Below are positions 8,318 through 17,040 of a stretch of 64,000 bases of DNA, in pieces (the stretch's first letter is position 1; the number at the start of each line of letters is the position of its first letter). The position numbers and the translations under genes were made by a program. The stretch lies in assembly GCA_036388475.1 (NCBI GenBank), contig DASVRT010000095.1:100806-164805 (forward strand). Direction: 5' to 3'. The notes under the pieces are model-generated. The model was not told the DNA's origin and did not search any database. It saw nothing but the letters and a program-made list of their open reading frames with translations. The stretch comes from JALZHR01 sp036388475 (GTDB lineage: Bacteria > Acidobacteriota > Blastocatellia > Pyrinomonadales > Pyrinomonadaceae).

Positions 8318-9442
8318 ATGGTTGCAATTATCGAAAAACGCAGTCTTAGAGATTTCGATTGGCTATTGGCAATTCTGGCGATAGCTATCGTCTGTTTCGG
8401 CATCTGGCAGATTCACAACGCCGTTCCGACCGAAAATTACTGGCAGAAACAAATTATCGGTTTGGGAATTGCAACCTTCGTGATGCTGGTTGTTTCCTTT
8501 ACGGATTACCGGCGGCTGGTTGACCTCGCGCCGGTGTTTTACATCGGCGGCTTGATTTTGCTGATTCTCGTGCTGACGCCTCTGGGAGTTAAGGTCAACG
8601 GGCAGCAGGCGTGGCTGAAGCTGCCGCTTATCGGGCAATTTCAGCCGTCGGAATTCGTCAAAATTCCGGTCGTTTTGATGCTGGCAAAATATTTCGGCGA
8701 AAAACGCCGGGTCGGCGGCGTTTTAAGATTAAAGGAATTTCTTATCGGCGTCGGAATTCTGGCTGTGCCCGTCAGCCTGATTATGCTCGAACCGGACGCG
8801 GGGCAGGCTCTGACTTATTTTCCGCTTCTGGCGGTCGTCTTGTTTTTGTCGTCAATCAAGATTCGCTACATCGTTTTGACGATGTTAGCCGGTTTGCTGT
8901 TCGTGCCGCTGGCGTTTTATGTCGGCGTCCAGACGGGTAAAATAAAGCAATATCAGATTGAGCGCGTCAATGTTATTTTAGACCCGGAAAACGCCGACCC
9001 GCGCGGTTACGGTTATCACACGGTGCAGTCGATGATAACGGTCGGACAGGGCGGTTTGACCGGAATTAAAGGCGATTCGGAAAAATCGCAGAGCGCGCTG
9101 AAATTTTTGCCCGAGCCGCACACGGATTTTATTTTTGCGGTGACGGCGGAAAACACGGGCTTTCTCGGCTGCATTTCATTGCTGCTGGCGTATGCTTTGC
9201 TGATTTCCAGGCTGATTGCGGGCGCGAGACATTCGTCCGACCGCGCCGGAATGCTCGTTATTATGTCGATTGTCGGCGGCATCACGTTTCAGATTTTTAT
9301 CAATATGGGAATGGCGCTCGGATTTTTGCCGGTTATCGGCGTTCCGCTGCCATTGATGAGCGCCGGTCTTTCGGCGGTGCTCTCGACGTTTACGGCAATC
9401 GGTTTCGTGCTCAGCGTCCGGATGCGTCGATTCGTCAATTAA
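8318..9442 (+). CDS. rodA: SEDS-family peptidoglycan glycosyltransferase RodA
   Basis: Encodes 374 aa from ATG 8318; a GTG at 8309 is possible but lies in repeat-derived sequence. About ten membrane segments, with SEDS-family features PSEFVKIPVVLMLAKYF, LEPDAGQALTYFPLLAV, LPEPHTDFIFAV and the terminal PLPLMSAGLSAVLSTF. RodA polymerises lipid II into glycan strands during rod elongation, paired with PBP2. It closes the mre-mrd operon; the next gene (PBP1A) follows after 138 bases. Confidence 0.95.
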   Translation: MVAIIEKRSLRDFDWLLAILAIAIVCFGIWQIHNAVPTENYWQKQIIGLGIATFVMLVVSFTDYRRLVDLAPVFYIGGLILLILVLTPLGVKVNGQQAWLKLPLIGQFQPSEFVKIPVVLMLAKYFGEKRRVGGVLRLKEFLIGVGILAVPVSLIMLEPDAGQALTYFPLLAVVLFLSSIKIRYIVLTMLAGLLFVPLAFYVGVQTGKIKQYQIERVNVILDPENADPRGYGYHTVQSMITVGQGGLTGIKGDSEKSQSALKFLPEPHTDFIFAVTAENTGFLGCISLLLAYALLISRLIAGARHSSDRAGMLVIMSIVGGITFQIFINMGMALGFLPVIGVPLPLMSAGLSAVLSTFTAIGFVLSVRMRRFVN

Positions 9443-9463
9443 CGATTTTTACTACGAGAAAGG

Positions 9464-9545
9464 GAAACGCGGAATAATGAACGATGGACGATGAATTTAC
9501 AATTCCGCGTTCCGCATTCTAATGTTCCGCGTTTCTGCTTTTCTT
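9464..9545. repeat. Intergenic inverted repeat with heptamer units (rodA-PBP1A)
   Basis: Arms 9464-9474 and 9535-9545 are a perfect 11-bp inverted repeat. The interior contains 7-nt units such as GAACGAT, GGACGAT and TTCCGCG, TTCCGCA, so it belongs with the other junction repeats. Confidence 0.65.
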
Positions 9546-9580
9546 TGTGGTAAAATCGCTTGTAGAAAGAGGTTTTAAAA

Positions 9581-12190
9581 ATGGCGAAAGAGTTAAAACG
9601 TTTAACTAGAGAAGTAGAAACAATTCCGAACGGCAGAAGAAGAAATTTCTGGAGTTACATTTGGTTTCCGACCGCTTTGATGCTGGCGCTTTCGGCTGGC
9701 GGGCTGACGGGCGTGCTCGGTTCTTATTATCTGAATAATTCGAGCGTGACGACGGAAGTTTCCGCGCTGGCGACGTATCGCCCGCCGGAAGTCACGAAGA
9801 TTTACGCCGACGACGGCGAGACGATTCTGGCGGAATTCGCGCTGGAAAAACGCATCCCGATTAAATATGCGGACGTGCCGAAAACAGTCGAAAACGCGCT
9901 TCTGGCAATCGAGGATTATCGCTTTTACCAGCATAACGGGATTGACCCGTATCGAATCGCGGGCGCGGCGGTTAGAAATCTGACCAGCAACAAAACCGAA
10001 GGCGCTTCGACCATCACGCAGCAACTCGCCAAAAACCTTTTTCTCTCGCGCGAGCAGACCTACACGCGCAAAATCACCGAATGGATGATGGCTTTGCAGA
10101 TTGAGCGTTTTTATACCAAGCAGCAAATTCTTGAGATGTATATGAACTACATCTTTCTCGGCGCGGGTTCATACGGGTTTGAAGCGGGTTCGAGAACGTA
10201 TTTCGGAAAACCGCTCAAAGATGTGAATCTGGAAGAAGCCGCGCTGCTGGCGGCAATTCCGAAATCGCCCGAATATTCGCCGACGCGCAATATGGAAAAG
10301 GCGAAAGAGCGCCGCGATATCGTTTTAGACCAGATGGCGAAATACGAATATATTTCGCAAGCCGACGCCGATGCCGCGAAAGCCAAGCCGATTAAGCTCG
10401 CCGATTCGGCTTATTATCAAGCGCTGCCGAAATCGACCGCCTGGGATTACCCGATTGAAGAAATCCGCAAATACCTGGAAGAAAAATACACGACGCGCAT
10501 CGCGCAGGGCGGCTTGCAGGTCTACACGACGATTAACGTCGAAGCGCAGAAGCTGGCGACGAAAGCCGTCCGCGAAGGCTTGCGTCGTTACGACAAAGGT
10601 CGCGGCTGGCGCTCCGATTATCAAAACATTCTGCTCGACGAAAATAACGAGAACGCGGCGATTACCGACCCGAAACAGATTCAGCGCAAGCTCGATTCGT
10701 TCAAACACGCCGACTGGTACGAAGATACTTACGAAAAAGGCGAGTTTATCAAAGGCTTGGTGATAAATACCGACGCGGCAAAAGACGAAGCAACCGTTCG
10801 CTTCGGCAAATATAAAGCCGTCGTCACCGCCAAAGATATGGGCAGAAGCGGCAAAAAGCCGAAAGCCGAATTGAAGGCAGGCTATCTGGCGGAGTTTGAA
10901 ATCAAGGAAGTTGACGACGAAACTCAAACTTTAAAAGTCGAGCTGACGCAGGTGCCGGAAGTTCAGGCGTCAATCGTCTCGATAAACGCCAAAACCGGCG
11001 AAGTCGTGGCGATGGTCGGCGGCTATGACTACGCGACCAGCAAATTTAACAACGCGACGCAGGGCTTGCGGCAAACCGGCTCGGCGTTTAAACCTTTTAT
11101 TTACACGGCGGCGGTCGAATGGGGAATGACGCCGGACGGAATGGTCAGCGGCGCGCCGATAAAACGCGGCGGCTGGATGCCGCACAATTATGACGGAAGC
11201 CTCAGTCATCCGAACGTGCCGATGAAAATCGCGCTGGCGAAATCTTATAATCTGGCGGCGGTACATCTGCTCGATCAGGTCGGCGTGCAGACCGGCGCGC
11301 AGATGGTCAGGCGTTTCGGCATCACGAATCCGATGGCTCCGTATCTGCCGTCGGCGCTCGGCGCGAGCGAAGTTTCGCTGTTTGAAATGGTTTCGGCTTA
11401 TTCGGCTTTTCCGAATAAAGGCGTCCGGATGGAGCCGCACCTGATTCGCAAGGTTTTAGACCGCGACGGCAAAGTGCTGGAAGAATGGGAAAAAACTTCT
11501 TCGAAAGTGACGAGCGAATACGTCGCGCTGACGATGGTCGAAATGATGGAAGGCGTCGTCAAAGCGGGCGGAACGGCGACCGGCGCAAACGCGAGCGGGC
11601 ATTCGCTGGCGGGAAAAACCGGAACGGTCAACGACCACACGGACGTCTGGTTTATCGGCTATACGCCGACGTATGTAACCGGCGTCTGGATGGGCAATCC
11701 GACCAAGAAAGAATCGCTCGGCGGCGGAATGACGGGCGGTCACGGCGCGGTTCCGTTTTTCAATGCGTTTATGGTTCCGTTTATGAAGGACAAGGAACGC
11801 GATACTTTCCCGAAAGCGCCGCCGATTCCGTCCGACATTAAGGCTCTGGTCGAACAGCGTAAACGCGAGGAACTGGAAAAACTTGAAAAAGCCGAAGAAG
11901 CCGGAAGAAAACTCGGCGTGAGCTTTAATCCGGGACCGAGATACAGCAAGACCGGAGATGCCGCTTCGAGCAATACGACTACAACCGATTCAGGGCTCGT
12001 CGTCACGCCGGACGAGACGACGAAACCGCCTGATAATCCGCCGCAAAACAATCCGCGCGGCAATGACGACCCGAAACCGAATCGTCCCGCCGCGACGGAA
12101 AATCCGGTGAAGAAACCCGACCCGCCGGTCGAAAAACCGAAACCCGAAGGCGAGAAGAAAAAAGGGAAAAAGGGCGACGACGATAACTAG
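9581..12190 (+). CDS. Class A penicillin-binding protein 1A (bifunctional glycosyltransferase/transpeptidase)
   Basis: Encodes 869 aa. Membrane anchor at about 25-50; GT51 domain with EDYRFYQHNGIDPYRIAGA and EGASTITQQLAKNLFLSRE; transpeptidase domain with SxxK as SAFK (QTGSAFKPFIY), SxN as SYN (AKSYNLAAVHLL) and KTGT (LAGKTGTVND). It polymerises and cross-links peptidoglycan in the periplasm. The last 100 residues are a Pro/Lys/Asn-rich, probably disordered tail. AGAGG lies 12 bases before the ATG. Located directly after the Rod genes and followed by an intrinsic terminator, so it may end that transcription unit. Confidence 0.96.
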   Translation: MAKELKRLTREVETIPNGRRRNFWSYIWFPTALMLALSAGGLTGVLGSYYLNNSSVTTEVSALATYRPPEVTKIYADDGETILAEFALEKRIPIKYADVPKTVENALLAIEDYRFYQHNGIDPYRIAGAAVRNLTSNKTEGASTITQQLAKNLFLSREQTYTRKITEWMMALQIERFYTKQQILEMYMNYIFLGAGSYGFEAGSRTYFGKPLKDVNLEEAALLAAIPKSPEYSPTRNMEKAKERRDIVLDQMAKYEYISQADADAAKAKPIKLADSAYYQALPKSTAWDYPIEEIRKYLEEKYTTRIAQGGLQVYTTINVEAQKLATKAVREGLRRYDKGRGWRSDYQNILLDENNENAAITDPKQIQRKLDSFKHADWYEDTYEKGEFIKGLVINTDAAKDEATVRFGKYKAVVTAKDMGRSGKKPKAELKAGYLAEFEIKEVDDETQTLKVELTQVPEVQASIVSINAKTGEVVAMVGGYDYATSKFNNATQGLRQTGSAFKPFIYTAAVEWGMTPDGMVSGAPIKRGGWMPHNYDGSLSHPNVPMKIALAKSYNLAAVHLLDQVGVQTGAQMVRRFGITNPMAPYLPSALGASEVSLFEMVSAYSAFPNKGVRMEPHLIRKVLDRDGKVLEEWEKTSSKVTSEYVALTMVEMMEGVVKAGGTATGANASGHSLAGKTGTVNDHTDVWFIGYTPTYVTGVWMGNPTKKESLGGGMTGGHGAVPFFNAFMVPFMKDKERDTFPKAPPIPSDIKALVEQRKREELEKLEKAEEAGRKLGVSFNPGPRYSKTGDAASSNTTTTDSGLVVTPDETTKPPDNPPQNNPRGNDDPKPNRPAATENPVKKPDPPVEKPKPEGEKKKGKKGDDDN

Positions 12191-12202
12191 CGAATATGAG
12201 CT

Positions 12203-12258
12203 TTGAGTTTTGAGTTTTAAATGGAATCAACTGAATTCAAAATTCAAAACTCATAATT
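12203..12258. repeat. Heptamer-type inverted repeat after PBP1A
   Basis: Left units TGAGCTT, TGAGTTT, TGAGTTT and right units AATTCAA, AATTCAA, AACTCAT pair as an imperfect hairpin around a GAATTC-containing centre. It precedes the terminator at 12267-12304. Confidence 0.7.
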
Positions 12259-12266
12259 TAAAATAA

Positions 12267-12304
12267 AAAAAGGCGAAACGATTTTAAAACCGTTCGCCTT
12301 TTTT
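12267..12304 (+). terminator. Rho-independent terminator after PBP1A
   Basis: A-run, then AGGCGAAACG (12271-12280) pairing with CGTTCGCCT (12291-12299) with one bulged A, then a long T-run. A classic intrinsic terminator for the plus-strand transcript. It overlaps the spurious upstream start of the next reading frame and so supports the later fabF start. Confidence 0.88.
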
Positions 12305-12356
12305 GTTTTGCGCTTGGCGAAAATGTTATGCTCAGGTGAAAGCAGTTCAATATCTT

Positions 12357-13628
12357 ATGCTCAAAAATTTCACTCAGCCGCGGCGTGTCGTCATTACGGG
12401 TTTCGGATGCGTGACGCCCATCGGAATCGGACGCGAGGCGTTCTGGCAATCGTTGAAAACAGGCAAAAGCGGAGTGAGTCGAATCGAGAGTTTTGACGTT
12501 TCCGACGCGAAAGTAAAAATCGCGGCTGAGATAAAAGATTTCGATTGGGAAGCGGAATTAAACGTGAAAGACCGGCGGCACGTCGCGCGCACGGTTCCGC
12601 TGGCTCTGGCTTCCGCGCGCGAGGCTTTAAAAGACGCGCAAATCCAGCCGGAAAATTTATCGCTCGAAGAAAAAAGAAATTTCGGCGTCCTTCTGGGAAC
12701 GGGCGGCGGCGGTCTGGCATTCACCGAACGGCAGTATGTTTACTGGCTGACGGGCGAGCCGCAAAAAGCCAGCGTTTATACGATTCCGTCTTCGACGCAC
12801 GGCGGTTTATCGAGCGAGCTTTCGATGCAGTTCGGCTTGCACGGGCTTTCGCACATCGTTTCGACGGGGTGCACAAGCTCTACCGACGCAATCGCTTATG
12901 CAGCGCAGCACATCGCGCTCGGCAAACAAAACATAATGCTCACGGGCGGAGTCGATGCGCCGCTCGCGCTCGGCATTTTAAAAGGCTTTGATTTGATGAC
13001 CGTCCTGACGGATAAATGGAACGACGCGCCGGAGAGAGCTTCGCGCCCGTTTGATAAAAAACGTTCGGGAATCGTTCTGGGCGAAGGCGCGTGGATTTTC
13101 GTTCTGGAAAATCTGGAAAATGCGCTGGCGAGAAATGCCGGAATTTACGCGGAAATTTCCGGCTACGCTTCGACGTGCGACGCTTTTCACCGCGTCCGTC
13201 TGGAAGAAAACGGCGTCGAGCCGGCGCGCGCGATGACGCTGGCGATGCAGGACGCGGGCTTCGCGCCCGAACAAATCGATTACATAAATCTGCACGGAAC
13301 GGCGACCGAGCTAAACGACCGCATCGAAACAAAAGCCATCAAAATCGCTTTCGGCGAACGCGCCTACAAAATTCCGATGAGCGCGACCAAATCGCAAATC
13401 GGGCATCCGCAGGGCGCATCCGGCGCGGCAGGAATCGGCGCGGCGCTGCTGGCTTTAAACGAAAACATCATCGCGCCGACGATAAATCTGGACGAAGCCG
13501 ACGCCGTCTGTGATTTGGACTACGTTCCGAACGCGGCGCGCGCGGCGCAGGTAAAAACCGCGCTCTGCAACTGCATCGGCTTCGGCTCGAAAAATTCCGC
13601 GATAATTTTAGAAAAGATAGAAATTTAA
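12357..13628 (+). CDS. Beta-ketoacyl-ACP synthase II-like enzyme (FabF family)
   Basis: Encodes 423 aa from ATG 12357; the earlier start at 12303 lies in the terminator. Thiolase fold with the Cys-His-His catalytic set: C172 in STGCTSSTDA, H313 in LHGTATELND and H350 in KSQIGHPQGASG, plus K345. The reaction condenses malonyl-ACP with acyl-ACP in fatty acid elongation. The gene stands alone, without acpP or fabD/G neighbours, so it may serve a specialised lipid or a secondary FAS role rather than being the main fabF. Not linked to the PBP unit because a terminator intervenes. Confidence 0.9.
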   Translation: MLKNFTQPRRVVITGFGCVTPIGIGREAFWQSLKTGKSGVSRIESFDVSDAKVKIAAEIKDFDWEAELNVKDRRHVARTVPLALASAREALKDAQIQPENLSLEEKRNFGVLLGTGGGGLAFTERQYVYWLTGEPQKASVYTIPSSTHGGLSSELSMQFGLHGLSHIVSTGCTSSTDAIAYAAQHIALGKQNIMLTGGVDAPLALGILKGFDLMTVLTDKWNDAPERASRPFDKKRSGIVLGEGAWIFVLENLENALARNAGIYAEISGYASTCDAFHRVRLEENGVEPARAMTLAMQDAGFAPEQIDYINLHGTATELNDRIETKAIKIAFGERAYKIPMSATKSQIGHPQGASGAAGIGAALLALNENIIAPTINLDEADAVCDLDYVPNAARAAQVKTALCNCIGFGSKNSAIILEKIEI

Positions 13629-13689
13629 GAATCAACCAATTGATAAGAGAAATTCAAACAAGCGGCGCGAATTGATTTTTACTCTAAAA

Positions 13690-14520
13690 CTAAAAATTTT
13701 GCCCGAACCATAATTCATAGTGTCGCGGGCGCGCTTTGCCGCAATTAGTGAGAAATTTCGGCTCACCTAATGTAACGGAAAGGCTTTCCAAAGCATCCGT
13801 AATTGCTCCGACGTCGGTTCTGGCGACATCATCTGAACTGCACGCTCTCAACTCCGAGACTTTCGGAGATTTATTACGAACATTTTCGATGCCGGGCATA
13901 AGATAACCCTTGTTCTGTAACTGGCGGGCAATGTCAGTCGCCCGCGCGCGCTGGTCTTCGCCGGCGATTTGAATGTAGATGCGCGGCGGAATTTGTCTGC
14001 CGCTGAAATTCTGAGAAATCTTGTTTTCAAACGCTTGCTTTAGCTGTTCGCCCTGACCCGGATTTTTTTCGGCGACCGAACGCGCCGCCTCCTGAAAACT
14101 GGCGATTAATTTTTGCTTCTCTTTAATTTCTTCATCCAGTTTCTCTAGTTCAAATTTCTGTTCGGCGAGCATTTTTTCCGACTTTTCAAGCTCGTCTCGC
14201 TGCTTAACAAGCGTTTCCGTTTGCTGCGTTAACTGCTGATTACTGTCCGCGAGTTTCCGCTCGTCCTCGGCGATTTTCCGTTCATTCTCCGCGATTTTCC
14301 GGATAGTCCCGCGCAATTGGAAATAGCTGCCGATAATTAATACAACAAAGACCAGCAGGGTAAGCACCGCGCCGTATTGCAGCAGGCGCTGAATACTCTC
14401 CAATCTTTTGAGATTAAGTTTAGGCGGTAATAACGATGCGTGAGCGGAGGCGTCAGACAGCCCGCCCGTTTCGCTGCCTTGCTCTTTCCCGCGTATCGCT
14501 TCTTCTTCCTGAGCAGCCAT
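13690..14520 (-). CDS. Membrane-anchored coiled-coil protein coupled to a TIR gene
   Basis: Encodes 276 aa: a charged, Glu/Ser-rich cytoplasmic start, one membrane segment (about 50-67, AVLTLLVFVVLIIGSYF), a long coiled coil with near-repeats (IAENERKIAEDERKLAD; about 72-155), and a C-terminal globular domain of about 100 aa beginning PPRIYIQIAGEDQRARATD and containing KGYLMPGIENV. I do not recognise the last domain firmly; the Y-I-Q-I start and PGIENV suggest a SPOR/LytR-C-like fold. The ATG is 2 bases after the TIR gene stop, preceded by GGGGGA, so translation is coupled. A role as sensor or partner of the TIR protein is inference. Confidence 0.75.
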   Translation of the reverse strand: MAAQEEEAIRGKEQGSETGGLSDASAHASLLPPKLNLKRLESIQRLLQYGAVLTLLVFVVLIIGSYFQLRGTIRKIAENERKIAEDERKLADSNQQLTQQTETLVKQRDELEKSEKMLAEQKFELEKLDEEIKEKQKLIASFQEAARSVAEKNPGQGEQLKQAFENKISQNFSGRQIPPRIYIQIAGEDQRARATDIARQLQNKGYLMPGIENVRNKSPKVSELRACSSDDVARTDVGAITDALESLSVTLGEPKFLTNCGKARPRHYELWFGQNF

Positions 14521-14522
14521 AA

Positions 14523-15323
14523 TTATCCCCCGTTAATGCGCCCCTGCGCGATTTGCTGCGCGTATCCGAGCGCGCGTGCGGTGAGCCATAAGATGAAAAT
14601 CAGTAGAAGCGCGGCAAAGCTTCCTAAAACCGTAATCAAAAGTCCGCGCGCGTCGGAAGGCGCAAATATTATACCGATAATCAAGAGCACTATTATCAGA
14701 GCGAACAAGCCGAGCAGTATATTCAAAATCGGACGGATGAATTTGGTTACTTCGCTTAAACCGGCGAGAACTTCGGCATTGCTGCTGTTTTTGCCGGTGA
14801 TTTTAGCGACTGCTATTTGATGCTGTGCGACGACCTCGTCTTTTTTCACTTCTAATCGTTTCATTGCGTCGAGCGTTTTCAGCAGCTTGTTGACCGTCTC
14901 CGTAAAATCGCCCGTCTCCGGCACGTAAAGACTGTGCCTGAGCGTCAGACCGTAAGGTATCCGGTTTTTCGGAATTTGATTTGAATTCAGATAAACCGGG
15001 ACGATGCGATGCGTGCGCGGGTCGGAGCGCGCCATCTGTATCGCGGCGGCAATTTCCTCGCGTTCGTAATAAGCCGCCTCCGTATTGGGAGTAACAAGAA
15101 TGACGCTGATGAGCGAAGAACGCTGCGCTTTGGATAATTCCAAATCCCACATATCGCCCGGCAGCAGGCACTCGTCGTCGAGAAAAACCTTTGCCGGCGG
15201 ATTTAATTTACTGAAAAGATTTTTCGCCGCGTCCAAATCCATACCGGGATGCGCCAGAAAGATATCCCATTCATACGCGGGTTTGAATTCTTGCGCTGTC
15301 GGCACTGGTTGTTGTTCGTTCAT
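14523..15323 (-). CDS. TIR-domain protein with two C-terminal membrane segments
   Basis: Encodes 266 aa from ATG 15323; a longer frame to 15428 adds a non-conserved leader. Residues about 18-150 form a TIR (TIR_2-like) domain: DIFLAHPGMDLDAAKNLF, VFLDDECLLPGDMWD, SLISVILVTPNTEAAYYEREE, HRIVPVYL. The E of YYEREE sits where bacterial TIR enzymes carry the catalytic Glu of NAD+ cleavage. Two membrane helices follow (about 199-220 and 227-249). First gene of a two-gene operon with a membrane coiled-coil protein. TIR proteins of this kind are often immune effectors, but NADase activity and a defence role here are inference. Confidence 0.82.
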   Translation of the reverse strand: MNEQQPVPTAQEFKPAYEWDIFLAHPGMDLDAAKNLFSKLNPPAKVFLDDECLLPGDMWDLELSKAQRSSLISVILVTPNTEAAYYEREEIAAAIQMARSDPRTHRIVPVYLNSNQIPKNRIPYGLTLRHSLYVPETGDFTETVNKLLKTLDAMKRLEVKKDEVVAQHQIAVAKITGKNSSNAEVLAGLSEVTKFIRPILNILLGLFALIIVLLIIGIIFAPSDARGLLITVLGSFAALLLIFILWLTARALGYAQQIAQGRINGG

Positions 15324-15641
15324 TGAGCAATTCCGTTTTACATTTAGTGCTGCTGGAAAAGAATTAATGTCGAGAGCTTTCTGATTCAGCGGCAATTGAT
15401 ACCGTTGCGTCTTGCTTTTATATGACAAAAGTTAACAAAATCTTACAGTTTAAATAAAGCGATATCGGATAAAGAAATAATATTGAAAAAATAGCGACGA
15501 AAATTTTTTGCACCGATTATGTCCTTTTTATAATTATTCGAAATATTAATAAAGCAATTCGGCGGCTTATGCAACAAATAAAGTGAGAGCTGAGAATTGA
15601 AAACAAATCTTACTTCCCGGTTCTCACTTCTCATTTCTCAG
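15324..15641. other. AT-rich intergenic region between TIR operon and metallophosphoesterase
   Basis: No credible gene in 318 bases. It should hold the promoter of the minus-strand TIR operon (AT-rich 15425-15560), though I cannot fix a convincing -35/-10 pair. At 15580-15640 there is an imperfect inverted repeat with 7-nt units TTCTCAC, TTCTCAT, TTCTCAG on the right arm and GAGAGCTGAGAATTGAA on the left. Confidence 0.6.
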
Positions 15642-16958
15642 TTACAGAACGGTTTTCAGCGGAATCGGTTTCCCGAGTTCGGGCTTTCTGCCGATAATTA
15701 AAAAGCGCTGTAAAAGGGTCAGTTTTTCCTGCGGCTCTTTCGGAAGCTCGACGTATTCGACGATGATTTTTTCGTTTTCCGCGTAAATCTTAAAATAATT
15801 CAAACGAAAAGTCGGGTAATAAATTCCGGGCAGCAAACCGAAACGCACCGAGACGCGCTTTAGTATTTTCAGCCACGTTCCCGTGTTGATAATGACTCGC
15901 CCTTCCGGTTCTTCGACCAGAAAAGCGTCGTGCGTGTGTCCGAAAATATAAGCGCAAACTGCCGGGTTTTCCTTGAAAACCAGCCGCGCGCGGTCGAGAT
16001 AAATATTGTTTGCCTCGTCGGTCGGCGCGGATTTATACGACGGAAAAATCTGCATCCGGAAAAGCGTGCTGCGAATATCCCGGTAAACAAAATAAAGCGG
16101 AACCGCGATAACGAAAACAAAAAACCAGACCATCATACTCGCCGTCAAAATCCAGCGCAGGATGTCGCCCGCCAAACCCAGCCAGCGAATAAAAGAGTTT
16201 TCCAGCAAAATGTTGACGTCGAAAATGCCGAGAAATTTGAGCGTCTGAGCAAAAAGCGCGATGACGGTAATGGTCAGCAAAAGCAGAAACGGAAGCAAAA
16301 TCCAGCGCAGAAACAGGTTCATCTCATTGTAAAAATAATTCGAGACGAGCCAGTCGGGAATCTGCCGGACATCGACCGAGCGAATGTCTTTAAGCCAGTC
16401 GCTCGCGCCGAAAACCGAATATTTGCTCGCGCCGCTGACCAGCGCTTCGGTAATAAAATATCCGAGCGGCAGCGCATTTTTATTTCCGTACTCGGTCGCC
16501 GCGTTGTACGGGTCAATCTGCTGCCCGTGTTCGACCCAGATTTTTCTGCCGCCCGTCTCGCGCACGACCGCCAGCGAAAGGTCGAGCGTGATGTTATAAC
16601 TCGCCAGCAGCGGAACGAATTCCGGATAGCAAGCCAAATCGTAATCGTGATTGCCGACCATCAACGTGATTTTTATCTTCTCGCCCGTCGCCCGAAACTG
16701 CTCGAAAATCCGCGTGTGATGCTTGATAATTTCGCTGAGCTGCTCGATTCCCTCGACGCCGGTCAGTTCCCAGAAACCGAACGTATCGCCCGCGATAATT
16801 AATTCGACCGGCTTTTCTCTCGCCGCCAATTCCCGCAAAAACGCGATAAATTCCTCGGTGTAATCGCAAACCTGCAATTGCCCGTCGCCGCCGAAATGCA
16901 AATCGCTGACGAAATAATATTCTGTCGCTTCGCTCGTTTCCATCGTTTCGCGCTTCAT
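15642..16958 (-). CDS. Membrane metallophosphoesterase (calcineurin-like)
   Basis: Encodes 438 aa. The metal-binding motifs of calcineurin-like phosphoesterases are all present: FVSDLHFGGDG, IIAGDTFGFWE, LMVGNHDYDLA, KIWVEHGQ and FGHTHDAFLVEEP. Between EHGQ and GHTHD there is an insertion of about 150 residues with two to three hydrophobic helices (LFLRWILLPFLLLLTITVIAL and later WILTASMMVWFFVFVIAVPLY), so the catalytic domain is tethered to the membrane. The substrate is unknown; nucleotide, phospholipid or UDP-diacylglucosamine-type chemistry are all possible. The first ATG (16958) or the second (16943) could be used. A 20-bp repeat array lies upstream. Confidence 0.85.
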   Translation of the reverse strand: MKRETMETSEATEYYFVSDLHFGGDGQLQVCDYTEEFIAFLRELAAREKPVELIIAGDTFGFWELTGVEGIEQLSEIIKHHTRIFEQFRATGEKIKITLMVGNHDYDLACYPEFVPLLASYNITLDLSLAVVRETGGRKIWVEHGQQIDPYNAATEYGNKNALPLGYFITEALVSGASKYSVFGASDWLKDIRSVDVRQIPDWLVSNYFYNEMNLFLRWILLPFLLLLTITVIALFAQTLKFLGIFDVNILLENSFIRWLGLAGDILRWILTASMMVWFFVFVIAVPLYFVYRDIRSTLFRMQIFPSYKSAPTDEANNIYLDRARLVFKENPAVCAYIFGHTHDAFLVEEPEGRVIINTGTWLKILKRVSVRFGLLPGIYYPTFRLNYFKIYAENEKIIVEYVELPKEPQEKLTLLQRFLIIGRKPELGKPIPLKTVL

Positions 16959-17040
16959 AGTTTATACTTATTCTATCGCTTTGAGGTGAATATTTTAACA
17001 ATCAATCAAAGGAGTTTTAAAAGATAACTTTAAAATCGGA

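Noticed and set aside
12303..12356. Upstream start of the FabF-like gene
   Set aside because: Lies at the end of the PBP1A terminator; family alignment starts at MLKNFTQPRRVVITGFG.
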